Assembly (NCBI RefSeq): GCF_013425525.1
Contig: NZ_JACCKA010000031.1
Coordinates: 1-64,000, forward strand
DNA: 64,000 nucleotides
Origin: Luteimonas salinisoli
GTDB lineage: Bacteria > Pseudomonadota > Gammaproteobacteria > Xanthomonadales > Xanthomonadaceae
Reading direction: 5' to 3'
Positions 51,568-60,936 of the stretch are shown piece by piece; the stretch's first letter is position 1; every line of letters starts with the position of its first letter. A program made the translations under genes and the position numbers. The notes beneath the pieces are model-generated. The model searched no databases. It saw only the letters and a program-made list of their open reading frames with translations, and was not told the DNA's origin.

Positions 51568-51636
51568 ATCGGGTGGGGGCGGCGCCGCAACAAAGCGAGT
51601 ATCGGGGAGCGACTTGCGGTGCCGCCCCCGCCCGAT
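51568..51636. repeat. Inverted 69-nt hairpin, same loop with a different stem
   Basis: The left arm 51568-51590 and right arm 51614-51636 pair over 23 bases with only two G.U-type positions. The 23-base loop 51591-51613 (AAAGCGAGTATCGGGGAGCG flanked by C and AC) is the reverse complement of the loop in copies A and B at 22 of 23 positions. The stem sequence is unrelated to theirs except for the closing CAA/TTG. The loop is therefore conserved while the stem has changed but kept pairing. Confidence 0.9.
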
Positions 51637-51699
51637 GGCGCCACGTGCCTTCGGGCCATCGATCGACAGGCCAGGGTGGTGGGGCAGTTTCGGGCATCA

Positions 51700-51821
51700 C
51701 CGCCGAGAAATGTGCCCGGGGGCGGGCCGGGGGATCCGTGCCAAGTCGCTCCCCGATACTCGCTTGGTTGTCACGCATCCCCCGGCCCGCTGGTGACGAT
51801 GCGGCGATCGGGCCGGAGAGC
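51700..51821. repeat. 122-bp direct repeat, copy B, with 69-nt hairpin at 51722-51790
   Basis: This is the second direct copy, offset by 321 bases from copy A. Its hairpin arms are 51722-51744 and 51768-51790, with the 23-base loop between them identical to copy A. One change in the arm (A to C near the loop) is not compensated. The 131 bases between it and the kinase gene at 51953 hold that gene's promoter region; a GC-rich hairpin lies near 51826-51850. Confidence 0.9.
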
Positions 51822-51952
51822 ATGGCCGCGGGCCGATCTCGGCCGCGGGTTCCGGGCTTCCGTCGGCGCATCGGCCGATCCGTCGCCGCAGGCCCCACCT
51901 CGGCGGCGGGCGCCGCTATCCTCGCCCCATACCGTCCCGTTCGTGACCCGAA

Positions 51953-53209
51953 ATGTCCACTTTCACCTTCGTCCTGCGCCATGCACTGGCCTGGTGCCTG
52001 TTCTACCTGGCGGTGCTGATCGTCTGGTCGAACCTGGGGCTGCCCGAGTTCATCGTGCTGCTGCTGGCGATGCTGACCCTGGCGTTCGTCATCCCCGATG
52101 CGATCTCCCACGTGCACCGGGTACGGATGATCATCGGCCAAGCCACGCCCGAGCATCTGCGCAACCGCCAGCGTCGCCAGGTGGAGGTGCCGTTCGTGGC
52201 CGGCGAAGCCTTCGACCTGGTGGACGCGGCGCTGCACGAGCTGCCCGGCGTCATGGACATCGAGTCGGCCCGCGACAGCCTGCGCGTGCACGCCGGGGTG
52301 CGCCGCGAGGATCCCTATGGCGCCCAGGGACGTTTCGATCCGCTGCGCTGGATCGACCGCCGGCTCGGCGGGCACCGCGACATGGTCACCGCCACCGTCC
52401 ACCCCAACGGCGACACCTCCACCATCACCCTGGCCTGCGAGCCGGAGAGCGCGGCCTGGACCGACTGGCTGCGGGTGGACCACGGCAGCAACCTGCAGAC
52501 CGCCGAGGCGATCACCCGCGCCATCACCCGCCGCGTCGGCGAGCAGCGCCGGGGCGAGCGCGCCGCCGCCCATCGCACCGCCAGCGCCAAGGAACTGAGC
52601 GAGGCGAAACTGAGCCTGCTGCACGCCCAGGTGGAGCCGCACTTCCTCTACAACACCCTGGCCAGCGCGCAGCTGCTCACCCGCAGCGACCCGGCGCGTG
52701 CCGACCAGATGCTCGGCCACCTGATCGAATACCTGCGCCGCTCGCTGCCGCGCACGCTGCAGGGGCAGTCGACCCTCGGCGAGGAACTGGAGCGCGCCAA
52801 CGCCTGGCTGGAGATCATGAAGTTCCGCATGGGCGCGCGCCTGGAGACGCAGATCGACGTGCCCGAGCCGCTGCTGGCGGTGCCGTTCCCGGCGATGATG
52901 CTGCAGACCCTGGTGGAGAACGCCATCAAGCACGGCCTCGAGCCGAAGACCGGCGGCGGCACGGTGTGGATCCGCGCCCGCGAGACCGAGGGGCGGGTGG
53001 CGGTCACCGTGGCCGACGACGGCCGCGGCTTCTCCAGCGAGAGCAGTGGCACCGGCATCGGCCTGCGCAACGTGCGCGAGCGCCTGCGCCTGACCTACGG
53101 CGAGGCCGCCGGCCTGCGCATCGCCGCCAACTTTCCCTCGGGCGTCGCGGCCACGGTCACCGTGCCCGCGGCCCCGGAGCCCGGACGCCCGGAGCCCGCC
53201 CATGCCTAG
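51953..53209 (+). CDS. LytS-type sensor histidine kinase with two N-terminal TM helices
   Basis: This 418-residue protein has two TM helices at residues 8-50 (FVLRHALAWCLFYLAVLIVW; FIVLLLAMLTLAFVI). A soluble domain of unknown type (about 60-190) follows, with PFVAGEAFDLVDAALHELPG. The His_kinase motif is VEPHFLYNTLASAQ and the HATPase has LVENAIKHGL, DDGRGF and GIGLRNVRERL. It overlaps the regulator gene by eight bases, so the pair is coupled. The soluble domain between membrane and kinase is the likely sensor. Confidence 0.9.
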   Translation: MSTFTFVLRHALAWCLFYLAVLIVWSNLGLPEFIVLLLAMLTLAFVIPDAISHVHRVRMIIGQATPEHLRNRQRRQVEVPFVAGEAFDLVDAALHELPGVMDIESARDSLRVHAGVRREDPYGAQGRFDPLRWIDRRLGGHRDMVTATVHPNGDTSTITLACEPESAAWTDWLRVDHGSNLQTAEAITRAITRRVGEQRRGERAAAHRTASAKELSEAKLSLLHAQVEPHFLYNTLASAQLLTRSDPARADQMLGHLIEYLRRSLPRTLQGQSTLGEELERANAWLEIMKFRMGARLETQIDVPEPLLAVPFPAMMLQTLVENAIKHGLEPKTGGGTVWIRARETEGRVAVTVADDGRGFSSESSGTGIGLRNVRERLRLTYGEAAGLRIAANFPSGVAATVTVPAAPEPGRPEPAHA

Positions 53210-53969
53210 TTGCGTGATCGCCGAAGACGAGGACCTGCTGCGCGCCGCGCTGGCATCGCTGCTGGCCGAGGCCTGGCCGGAGCTGGAGATCGTCGCGCGC
53301 TGCGAGGACGGCGGCAGCGCCCTGGAGGCCATCGCCGGGCATGCTCCGGACTACGCCTTCCTCGATATCCGCATGCCGGGCCTGACCGGGCTCGAGGTCG
53401 CCGCCGCGGCGGCCGAGTCGAACCCGGCCACCCGGGTGGTGTTCGTGACCGCCTACGACCAGTACGCGCTCGACGCCTTCGACCGCGGCGCCGTGGACTA
53501 CCTGCTCAAGCCGGTCACCCGCGAGCGCTTGGACGCCACCGTGCGCCGGCTGCAGGCGCGCAGTGCCGACACCCACCCCGACGCCGCCACCCTGGCCGCG
53601 CTGCTGCGCCAGCTGCAGGCGCAGCCGCGCGCCGACGCGCCCGAGCCGCTGTCCTGGATCACCGCCAGCAGCGGCCGCGAGACGCGCCTGATCCTGGTCG
53701 AGGACGTGCTGTATTTCCGCGCCGACAACAAGTACACGGTGGCCGTGACCGCCGACGGCGAGGCGCTGCTGCGCACGCCGGTGCGCGAGCTGCTGGCGGT
53801 GCTGGATCCGGCGGTGTTCAAGCAGGTGCACCGCGCCACCATCGTCAACATCAAGGCGATTGCGGCGGTGGTGCGCGAAGACGGCGGCCGCGGCCTGCTG
53901 CGCCTGCGCGGCCGCGACGAGACGTTGCCGGTCAGCCAGCCGTTCATGCCGCTGTTCCGCAACATGTGA
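53202..53969 (+). CDS. LytTR family response regulator
   Basis: This 255-residue protein has a receiver domain (CVIAEDEDLLRAALASLLAE, Asp in DYAFLDIRMPGLTG, FVTAYDQYAL, DYLLKPVTR). The LytTR DNA-binding domain is at about 150-250 (VEDVLYFRADNKYTVAVT, VFKQVHRATIVNIKAIAAVV). It is the second such regulator in the window and pairs with the kinase it overlaps. The downstream lipoprotein gene starts 28 bases later and may be in the same operon. Confidence 0.92.
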   Translation: MPSCVIAEDEDLLRAALASLLAEAWPELEIVARCEDGGSALEAIAGHAPDYAFLDIRMPGLTGLEVAAAAAESNPATRVVFVTAYDQYALDAFDRGAVDYLLKPVTRERLDATVRRLQARSADTHPDAATLAALLRQLQAQPRADAPEPLSWITASSGRETRLILVEDVLYFRADNKYTVAVTADGEALLRTPVRELLAVLDPAVFKQVHRATIVNIKAIAAVVREDGGRGLLRLRGRDETLPVSQPFMPLFRNM

Positions 53970-53997
53970 CATGCGCTACGCGACGGGAGGAACCACC

Positions 53998-54381
53998 ATG
54001 CTGCGTGCAACCCTGATGCTCGGCTGCCTGCTGCTCGGCGGCTGCAGGTTCGAGACCGGCCTGACCACGGTCACCAATCTTTCGATCGAGGGCCGTGCGG
54101 TGAACGCGACGCGTTCCTACGTGGTCGGCGGCGAGGGCGAATTCGAATGCCTGCGCAGCGCCACCGGCAGCTGCCACTACGTGTTGTTCGTGGACGACTG
54201 CCGCGCCGATGCCCCGCCGGGGGCCGCCGACGCCTGTGCCGCGCGCGTGGTGCGCGAATTCACCCTGGGCGCCGGGGAGCGCCAGCACCTGGGCGAGCTG
54301 CCGCGCGGCCTGCGTCAGTGCGTCGACCACGACGCCCCGCCGGTGGCGCCGGAGTGCGCTGCCGGGCCGGCGTCGATCTGA
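53998..54381 (+). CDS. Small Cys-containing lipoprotein
   Basis: This 127-residue protein has the lipobox LLLGGCRF (Cys at residue 16). The mature part contains six further cysteines (GEFECLRSATGSCHYVLFVD, DDCRADAPP, ADACAARV, LRQCVDHD, PECAAG), suggesting several disulfides. A GGGAGG site precedes the ATG. It follows the LytTR regulator by 28 bases and is probably coexpressed with it. The function is unknown; it could be an envelope sensor or target of that system. Confidence 0.75.
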   Translation: MLRATLMLGCLLLGGCRFETGLTTVTNLSIEGRAVNATRSYVVGGEGEFECLRSATGSCHYVLFVDDCRADAPPGAADACAARVVREFTLGAGERQHLGELPRGLRQCVDHDAPPVAPECAAGPASI

Positions 54382-54436
54382 GGTCCATCTGAGGGAGGGC
54401 GCCGGCGTGCTTCCGCCGTGCCGGCGGCCCAGTGGC

Positions 54437-54454
54437 TGTAGGAAAACTCCTACA
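54437..54454. promoter_or_regulatory. TGTAGG-N6-CCTACA palindrome
   Basis: The sequence TGTAGGAAAACTCCTACA is a perfect inverted repeat with 7-base arms and an AAAC spacer. It resembles LuxR/GacA-family boxes (TGTAAG-N6-CTTACA) with one base changed per half. It lies 186 bases upstream of the gene at 54640 in a stretch without another gene. Confidence 0.4.
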
Positions 54455-54639
54455 CGCGCACGGGTCATGCGCCGACTGCGCGGCGCCGCGGCGTGGGAGA
54501 TCCTGTGCACGCCCCGGCAGCACGGCCCATGCAACGGCAACGGATGCCGCTCCGCAATGGAATCCAGGCCGCGACCTTGAGCAAGTCACCCAGCTGGGCC
54601 GGGGCGCTTCTTCCTTCAGCGGACTGGGTGCCGGTGGTC

Positions 54640-54846
54640 ATGTCCTCATTGCAATTGGTGAAGTCGTACGGCGGCTGGCAACTGCTGGACGCGGGTCAGC
54701 CGGTGCTGTGGTTTCCCGAGCGCGAGAAGGGCCTGGAAATCGCTACCATCATGGCCGACGCGCGCAGTCTCTATCGCGGCGAGCCGACCACGGTCGAAGC
54801 GCAGAACGACGACGGCGAGTTCGAGGTGATCGCCGCGTTCGTGTAG
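54640..54846 (+). CDS. Small conserved protein, 68 residues (DUF2188-like?)
   Basis: This short cytoplasmic protein reads MSSLQLVKSYGGWQLLDAGQ, then PVLWFPEREKGLEIATIMAD and EFEVIAAFV. The 'GWQL...G...F..r..A...A' pattern recalls DUF2188-type small proteins, but the match is weak. The frame extends upstream to 54493; that part lacks protein-like composition, so the ATG at 54640 is preferred even though its ribosome site is poor. Confidence 0.55.
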   Translation: MSSLQLVKSYGGWQLLDAGQPVLWFPEREKGLEIATIMADARSLYRGEPTTVEAQNDDGEFEVIAAFV

Positions 54847-54949
54847 CGCACCGCGCGGCTACCGCGGATGCTGGCATCCTCCCGGCCCATGCGCGGCCCG
54901 GGCTCCGCTTGCGGGGTTTCGGGCCGTTCGCGACGCACCCGCCAGGACC

Positions 54950-55240
54950 TCACGGGGCGATCGGGCCGGTCGCACCCCCCGCGGCGGTTTCGGACAGCAT
55001 CAGCACCAGGCGCATCTGCACGTGGCGCAGTTCCGCTTCGTCCCTGGCGCGGCACTCGATCTCGCGGGCGCGGGCCTTGAACGACACCCAGAAATCGGCA
55101 TCGAACGGGTGCCGCGCATGCATGCCGGGCAGGGAGCTCCCGAGCCGTTCGAGCTCGCGCTCGATCTCGCCGGAGATGCCGGCTTGCGTTTCGCGGGGGT
55201 GACTGGGGTACAGCGGTGCCGAAGCAATGGTGTCTTGCAC
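54950..55240 (-). CDS. Hypothetical protein, 96 residues
   Basis: This protein has a GTG start with a perfect AGGAG at seven bases. The middle and end are helical and charged (SGEIERELERLGSSLPGMHA; DADFWVSFKARAREIECRAR; RHVQMRLVLMLSE). There is no signal or TM segment. The helix-rich plan and acidic/basic heptads suggest a small regulatory or adaptor protein. No family is recognised. It converges with the 68-residue gene 104 bases away. Confidence 0.65.
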   Translation of the reverse strand: MQDTIASAPLYPSHPRETQAGISGEIERELERLGSSLPGMHARHPFDADFWVSFKARAREIECRARDEAELRHVQMRLVLMLSETAAGGATGPIAP

Positions 55241-55570
55241 TTGACGCTCCTGGTCGATCCCCCTTGCGCCACTATGGGTGCAGCGACGTGAAGCGCACGC
55301 GTGGCCGGGCCCCTGTCCAGTGAACGATTCAGCGGTTGCGCCGGGCGGCGCCGTACCGCGCAAGCCCTGATGGACGTGCCCGGATGGAGCGGAAATCGCT
55401 TCCGCCCGGGGCGCTTCGGCGGCGGCATCGCGCCGCCGGCGCTCCCAGGGTGCGGCATCCGGGACTGGGACGCCGGCGGGCGCGACGAGGGCGGAAGCCG
55501 TGCCCCGTCACAGATTCCGGCGTGCGTTCCGTGCTCATATCGCATCCTGGGGGGGACCAGGAGATACGCC
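55241..55570. other. Divergent intergenic region
   Basis: These 330 bases lie between two small divergent genes. No intact gene or strong promoter was found. The ribosome site AGGAG at 55559-55563 serves the gene at 55571. Confidence 0.4.
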
Positions 55571-55795
55571 ATGGACCCTGTATCCGGTGTGTTCGCGTTC
55601 GTGGGTACCGGTTCCGACGGGCTCGACTACGTCGGCCGCCTCGAAGTGGAACCCTGCGAAGATGGCGCCGAGCCGATGTGGCTGCAGGGCTGCCTCCTCG
55701 ATGGTCGCAGGCTGCATCCGGTGGCCCCGGGGCGGATGCTGGTCGAAGGCTCCAGGCTGACGATCCAGCCGACCCGGACCGCGCCCTGCGACTAG
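55571..55795 (+). CDS. Hypothetical protein, 74 residues
   Basis: This small, mostly beta-type protein starts MDPVSGVFAFVGTGSDGLDY and continues VGRLEVEPCEDGAEPMWLQG. A strand-rich end SRLTIQPTRTAP contains one final Cys. Start and AGGAG ribosome site are convincing. No family is recognised. It lies 85 bases before the deacylase gene on the same strand. Confidence 0.55.
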   Translation: MDPVSGVFAFVGTGSDGLDYVGRLEVEPCEDGAEPMWLQGCLLDGRRLHPVAPGRMLVEGSRLTIQPTRTAPCD

Positions 55796-55880
55796 CCCCG
55801 CGCCTTCCGCGTCTGCCGGCCGCCTGGAACGGCGCCATTGCGGGCAGCATACTGGCGCCATCCCGCAGCGGACGGCATCC

Positions 55881-57440
55881 ATGAATTCCAACGGTTGGTC
55901 GCGGCGCGAGGCCCTCGGCGCACTGGTGGCGGGCACCCTCGGAGCGCTCGCTCCCGCGGTGGTCCGCGGCGGCGTGCCGGATCTGCTGTTCCGCGACGTG
56001 CTGCTGGTGGACGGCACCGGGGCGGCCGGGCGGCGCACCGACGTGCTGGTGCGTGGCGAGCGGATCGAACGCATCGGCCGGCTGTCGCCGCGCGCCGCGC
56101 GCGGCGCGCGCATCGTCGAAGGCGGCGGCCGGGTGCTGGCCCCGGGCTTCATCGATACGCATGCCCATGGCGATCCGCTCGAGCACTCCTACGCCGGCTT
56201 CCTGGCGATGGGCGCGACCACGGTGCTGCTGGGCCAGGACGGCGGCAGCGCCGGGCTCGCCGACGCGTCCGGCGGCCGCGACGGCCTGCGGGCGTGGTTG
56301 GACGCGGTGGCGCATGCCGACATCGACATCAACGTGGCCACGCTGTCCGGCCACGGCACGCTACGCCGGCGCGCGGGGATTCCGGACGAGACCCGGGTGC
56401 CGGCGCAGGCGCAGCTCGCGCGGATGCAGGCGTTGCTCGACGACGACCTCGGCGCCGGCGCGTTCGGTCTGTCGACGGGCCTGGAGTACGTGCCCGGCAT
56501 CTACGCCGAAACCCGGGAGCTGACCGCGCTCGGCGGCGTGGTGGCGCGCCACGACGGCGTGGCGATGAGCCATATGCGCTCGGAGGACGACGACCGGGTG
56601 CGCGCGTCGATCGAGGAACTCATCGCCGCCAGCCTGCCCGCGCGCCCGCACATCTCCCACCTCAAGGTGATGTACGCCAGGGGCGAGGCCGAGGCGGAGT
56701 CGCTGCTGGCCTTCCTGCACGGCAAGCGCGAGGCCGGCATCGAGCTGAGCGCCGACGCCTACCCCTACACCGCCGGGTACACCGGCATCGCGATCCTGTT
56801 CCCGGAATGGGCCCTGCCGCCCAGCGACTATGCAGCGGTGCTGGCGCAGCGCCGCGACGAGCTGCGCGCGCACCTGCAGGCGCGCATGACCCGGCGCGGC
56901 GGCCCGGGCGCGCTGCTGCTGGGCACCGGCGCGCATGCCGGCAGGACCCTGGAGCAGGCGGCCGAGGCCGCCGGCAAGCCTTATCCGGACCTGCTGATCG
57001 AGCTCGGCCCCGGCGGGGCCTCCGGCGCGCACTTCACCATGGACGAGGCGCTGCAGTCGCGGCTGCTGCTCGATCCCATCGTCGGGCTCTGCACCGACGG
57101 CCGCCCCGGCATGCGCCATCCGCGCGCCACCGGCACCTACGCCAAGTGGATCGCCCAGTACGTGGTCGCGGAGCGGCGCCTGACGCTGGAGGAGGCGGTG
57201 CGCAAATGCACCGGCCTTCCCGCCTCGGTGCTGCGCATCGCCGACCGGGGCGTGATCCGCGCCGGCGCCAGGGCCGACCTGTTGCTGTTCGATCCGGCCA
57301 GCGTGCGCGCGCGCTCCGACTATGCCGACCCCCTGGCGCACGCCGAGGGTTTCGACATGGTCGTCCTCAACGGCAGGCCGGCATGGGAGGACGGCGAGCG
57401 GGTCGGCCGGGCGGGGCGGCTGCTGCGCCGCGGCCGCTAG
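55881..57440 (+). CDS. N-acyl-D-amino-acid deacylase (D-aminoacylase), amidohydrolase superfamily
   Basis: This 519-residue protein has a Tat-like signal start (NSNGWSRREALGALVAGTLG) suggesting export of the folded enzyme. The amidohydrolase barrel carries metal motifs FIDTHAHGD, STGLEYVPG, MSHMRSEDD, HISHLKVMYA, and the later catalytic Asp in GLCTDGRPGMRHPR. The C-terminal GVIRAGARADLLLFDP region is typical of the superfamily. It removes acyl groups from N-acyl-D-amino acids, or from related compounds. The start is the first Met in front of the twin-arginine stretch. Confidence 0.88.
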   Translation: MNSNGWSRREALGALVAGTLGALAPAVVRGGVPDLLFRDVLLVDGTGAAGRRTDVLVRGERIERIGRLSPRAARGARIVEGGGRVLAPGFIDTHAHGDPLEHSYAGFLAMGATTVLLGQDGGSAGLADASGGRDGLRAWLDAVAHADIDINVATLSGHGTLRRRAGIPDETRVPAQAQLARMQALLDDDLGAGAFGLSTGLEYVPGIYAETRELTALGGVVARHDGVAMSHMRSEDDDRVRASIEELIAASLPARPHISHLKVMYARGEAEAESLLAFLHGKREAGIELSADAYPYTAGYTGIAILFPEWALPPSDYAAVLAQRRDELRAHLQARMTRRGGPGALLLGTGAHAGRTLEQAAEAAGKPYPDLLIELGPGGASGAHFTMDEALQSRLLLDPIVGLCTDGRPGMRHPRATGTYAKWIAQYVVAERRLTLEEAVRKCTGLPASVLRIADRGVIRAGARADLLLFDPASVRARSDYADPLAHAEGFDMVVLNGRPAWEDGERVGRAGRLLRRGR

Positions 57441-57523
57441 GACCGGGCCGGGCGGGAACGTTTCACGCGTTCGAGCCGCGCGCTGTCGTTCCATGGCCGA
57501 CGGGCCCATCAGGATCCGCCATC

Positions 57524-57997
57524 ATGTTTTTCGAATCGTGGAGCGACCTCGGCCGCGTGCTCGCCGTCGGCGTCTGCGCGTACGCGGCGCTCATCCTGCT
57601 GCTGCGCGCGTCCGGCAAGCGCACGCTGACCAAGATGAATGCCTTCGACTTCGTGGTCACCATCGCGCTGGGCTCGACGCTGGCTACCATCCTGCTCAAC
57701 CGCGACGTCTCGCTGGCCGAAGGCGTGCTGGCGATGGCGCTGCTGGTCTGGTTGCAGTTCGCGATCACCTGGAGTTCCGCGCGCTGGGCCGCGGTTCACC
57801 GGCTGGTGGCGAGCGAGCCCACGCTGCTGCTGCACGACGGCGAATTCCTGCGCGAGGCGATGCGCCGCGAGCGCGTCAACGAGCGCGAGCTGCGCCAGGG
57901 CCTGCGCAACCACGGCATCGAGGATCCGGGCCAGGCGCGCTGCGTGGTGCTGGAAACCGACGGCGCCTTCAGCGTGGTGCGCGCCGACTCCCGCTAG
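57524..57997 (+). CDS. YetF/DUF421-like membrane protein
   Basis: This 157-residue protein has three N-terminal TM helices (VLAVGVCAYAALILLLRASG; FDFVVTIALGSTLATILL; VLAMALLVWLQFAITWSSA). The cytoplasmic end is typical of YetF/DUF421 proteins (LLLHDGEFLREAMRRERVNE, then CVVLETDGAFSVVRADS). The R-x-SGKRTLTKMNAFDFV motif of the family is present. Family members are often stress- or sporulation-linked; the activity is unknown. It follows the deacylase by 83 bases on the same strand. Confidence 0.87.
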   Translation: MFFESWSDLGRVLAVGVCAYAALILLLRASGKRTLTKMNAFDFVVTIALGSTLATILLNRDVSLAEGVLAMALLVWLQFAITWSSARWAAVHRLVASEPTLLLHDGEFLREAMRRERVNERELRQGLRNHGIEDPGQARCVVLETDGAFSVVRADSR

Positions 57998-58075
57998 GAG
58001 GGTCGGCGGTCTTCCGAAAGCCGCGTTCGTCGGGACACTGCCGGGCGTCCGTAATGGTGCGGTCGGCGACGCGCC

Positions 58076-58104
58076 TTGGGTCGGAGGGGCATCCCTGTTA
58101 AGAT
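58076..58104 (+). promoter_or_regulatory. Sigma-70 promoter of proB-proA
   Basis: TTGGGT (58076-58081), a 17-base spacer and TAAGAT (58099-58104) form a near-consensus promoter. Transcription would begin near 58111 and give a leader of about 185 bases before proB. I find no hairpin/terminator pair in that leader that would indicate attenuation. Confidence 0.65.
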
Positions 58105-58297
58105 ACGTCGCCATCGAGTCTGGTTTTCCGGCGTTGCACGCGCAACGTTCCGATGTCCGGACTCGCACGCGGCTCCCGATGCGGAGCCGACAGCGCCGTC
58201 GATCCCCAGATCGTCCGATCATTGCATGGCAGGTCCATCGCCGTGCGGGATCTCTTGTCGGCGCGCCCATCCGCAACCACAGGAGATGAACGCAGCG

Positions 58298-59443
58298 ATG
58301 GCAGTCCCCTTCCCCGAACAGACCCTTCCCAACTGGCGCCGCGCCGTCCTCAAGGTCGGCAGCAGCCTGCTCAGCGACGGCAGGGGCGGACTCGGCAAGC
58401 GCAATGCCGCGGCGCTGGCGCGGCTGATCTCGCGCTTTCGCGACCAGGGCCGCGAAGTGCTGCTGGTCTCGTCCGGCGCGGTGGCCGCGGGCCGCGGCCT
58501 GATGGCCGACCATGGCGGCGGGCTGGCGCGCCGGCAGGCCCTGGCCGCACTCGGCCAGGCGCCGATGCTGGCGCTGTGGCAGGGGCTGGTCGAACAGCCG
58601 GTGGCGAAGGTGCTGCTCAGCCACGACGACCTGCGCAACCGCCGCCGCTACCTCAATGCGCAGGCGACGCTGCGCGAGCTGCTCGCGCTCGGCGCGCTGC
58701 CGATCGTCAACGAGAACGACACCGTCGCGGTCGACGAGCTCAAGCTCGGAGACAACGACAACCTGGCCGCCGTGGTCGCGACCCTGATCGATGCCGACAT
58801 CCTGCTGATCGCCACCGATACGGACGGCCTCTACACCGGTCATCCGGAGCACGATCCGGATGCCCGCCCGGTACCGCGGATCGAGTCGATCACGCCGGGC
58901 GTGATGCGGATGGCCCAGGGAGGCGCCGGTACGCTCGGCACCGGCGGCATGGTGACCAAGCTGGAGGCCGCCACCAAGGCCGCCGCCGCGGGCATCGACA
59001 CCGCGCTGTTCTGCGGCCACCGCATGGACACCATCGACGCGCTGTCGGCCGACCGCCTGCGCGGCACCTTCATCCCGGCCCACGGCGAGCGCCTGGTGGC
59101 CCGCAAGATGTGGCTGCGCCACACCCCGCCCAGCGGCGGCCGGATCCGGATCGACGAGGGCGCGGCGCAGGCGCTGGCCGAGCGCGGCGCATCGCTGCTG
59201 CCCGGCGGCGTGGTCGGGGTGGAGGGCGATTTCAACTGCTCGGCAATGGTGGACATCACCTGCGCCGAGGGCCGGCGCCGGTTGGCGCGCGGCCTGGTGC
59301 AGTACCAGTCGACGGACCTCGAGCGCATCGCCGGGCGCCACAGCCGCGAGATCGAGAGCGTGCTGGGGTTCCATAATGGCCGCTCGGTGATCCACCGCGA
59401 CGACATGGTGCTGCTGGATGCCGCCGCCGCCGCGGTGCACTGA
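58298..59443 (+). CDS. proB: Glutamate 5-kinase
   Basis: This 381-residue enzyme phosphorylates L-glutamate to gamma-glutamyl phosphate, the first step of proline synthesis. The amino-acid-kinase core (about 1-270) has AVLKVGSSLLSDG, VLLVSSGAVAAGRG, PIVNENDTVAVDELKLGDND and TGGMVTKLEAA. A C-terminal PUA domain (about 285-370, starting RIRIDEGAAQALAERGASLL) matches full-length bacterial ProB. ATG 58298 is chosen because AGGAG at 58281-58285 is 12 bases upstream; the in-frame ATG at 58286 abuts that site. It is 15 bases upstream of proA. Confidence 0.95.
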   Translation: MAVPFPEQTLPNWRRAVLKVGSSLLSDGRGGLGKRNAAALARLISRFRDQGREVLLVSSGAVAAGRGLMADHGGGLARRQALAALGQAPMLALWQGLVEQPVAKVLLSHDDLRNRRRYLNAQATLRELLALGALPIVNENDTVAVDELKLGDNDNLAAVVATLIDADILLIATDTDGLYTGHPEHDPDARPVPRIESITPGVMRMAQGGAGTLGTGGMVTKLEAATKAAAAGIDTALFCGHRMDTIDALSADRLRGTFIPAHGERLVARKMWLRHTPPSGGRIRIDEGAAQALAERGASLLPGGVVGVEGDFNCSAMVDITCAEGRRRLARGLVQYQSTDLERIAGRHSREIESVLGFHNGRSVIHRDDMVLLDAAAAAVH

Positions 59444-59458
59444 CCATTGGAGAACGAG

Positions 59459-60730
<1,272 letters not shown>

Positions 60731-60797
60731 TTCCGTACGGCCCGGGGTCGCTACGGCCGGGTCGGTGGCGACTCTCTATGCTGGCCGTCGACGCGGG

Positions 60798-60880
60798 TTT
60801 TCGCGGCATGGCCCGCTCCTACGGCGCCAGCCGCCGTCGAGGGCGTCTGCCCCTGCAGGAGCGCCCCATGGGCGCGAAGG
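60798..60880. repeat. Inverted REP pair (gctcctac type)
   Basis: A unit reading TTTCGCGGCATGGCCCGCTC then CTACGG (60799-60824) faces its near-complement CTGCAGGAGCGCCCCATGGG then CGCGAAGG (60853-60880). Each unit is itself a short palindrome. A single related unit lies at 20371-20399. This matches the common 'TAGGAGCGGG...' REPs of Pseudomonas and Xanthomonas. It lies between the convergent proA and RIO kinase genes and probably acts as a bidirectional mRNA end. The rest of 60731-60936 shows no gene. Confidence 0.65.
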
Positions 60881-60936
60881 CTGTGGGCGGCTCCGGACGG
60901 GTCGTCGGCGATTCCAGGGGTGGGCCCTGGTCGCGC

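Noticed and set aside
51379-51821. The hairpin cluster as a CRISPR array
   Set aside because: There are only three units, one is inverted, spacers are unequal and no cas genes are nearby.
55241-55570. A gene between the two small divergent genes
   Set aside because: All frames in this stretch are Arg/Pro/Gly-rich and lack ribosome sites, so it was left as intergenic.
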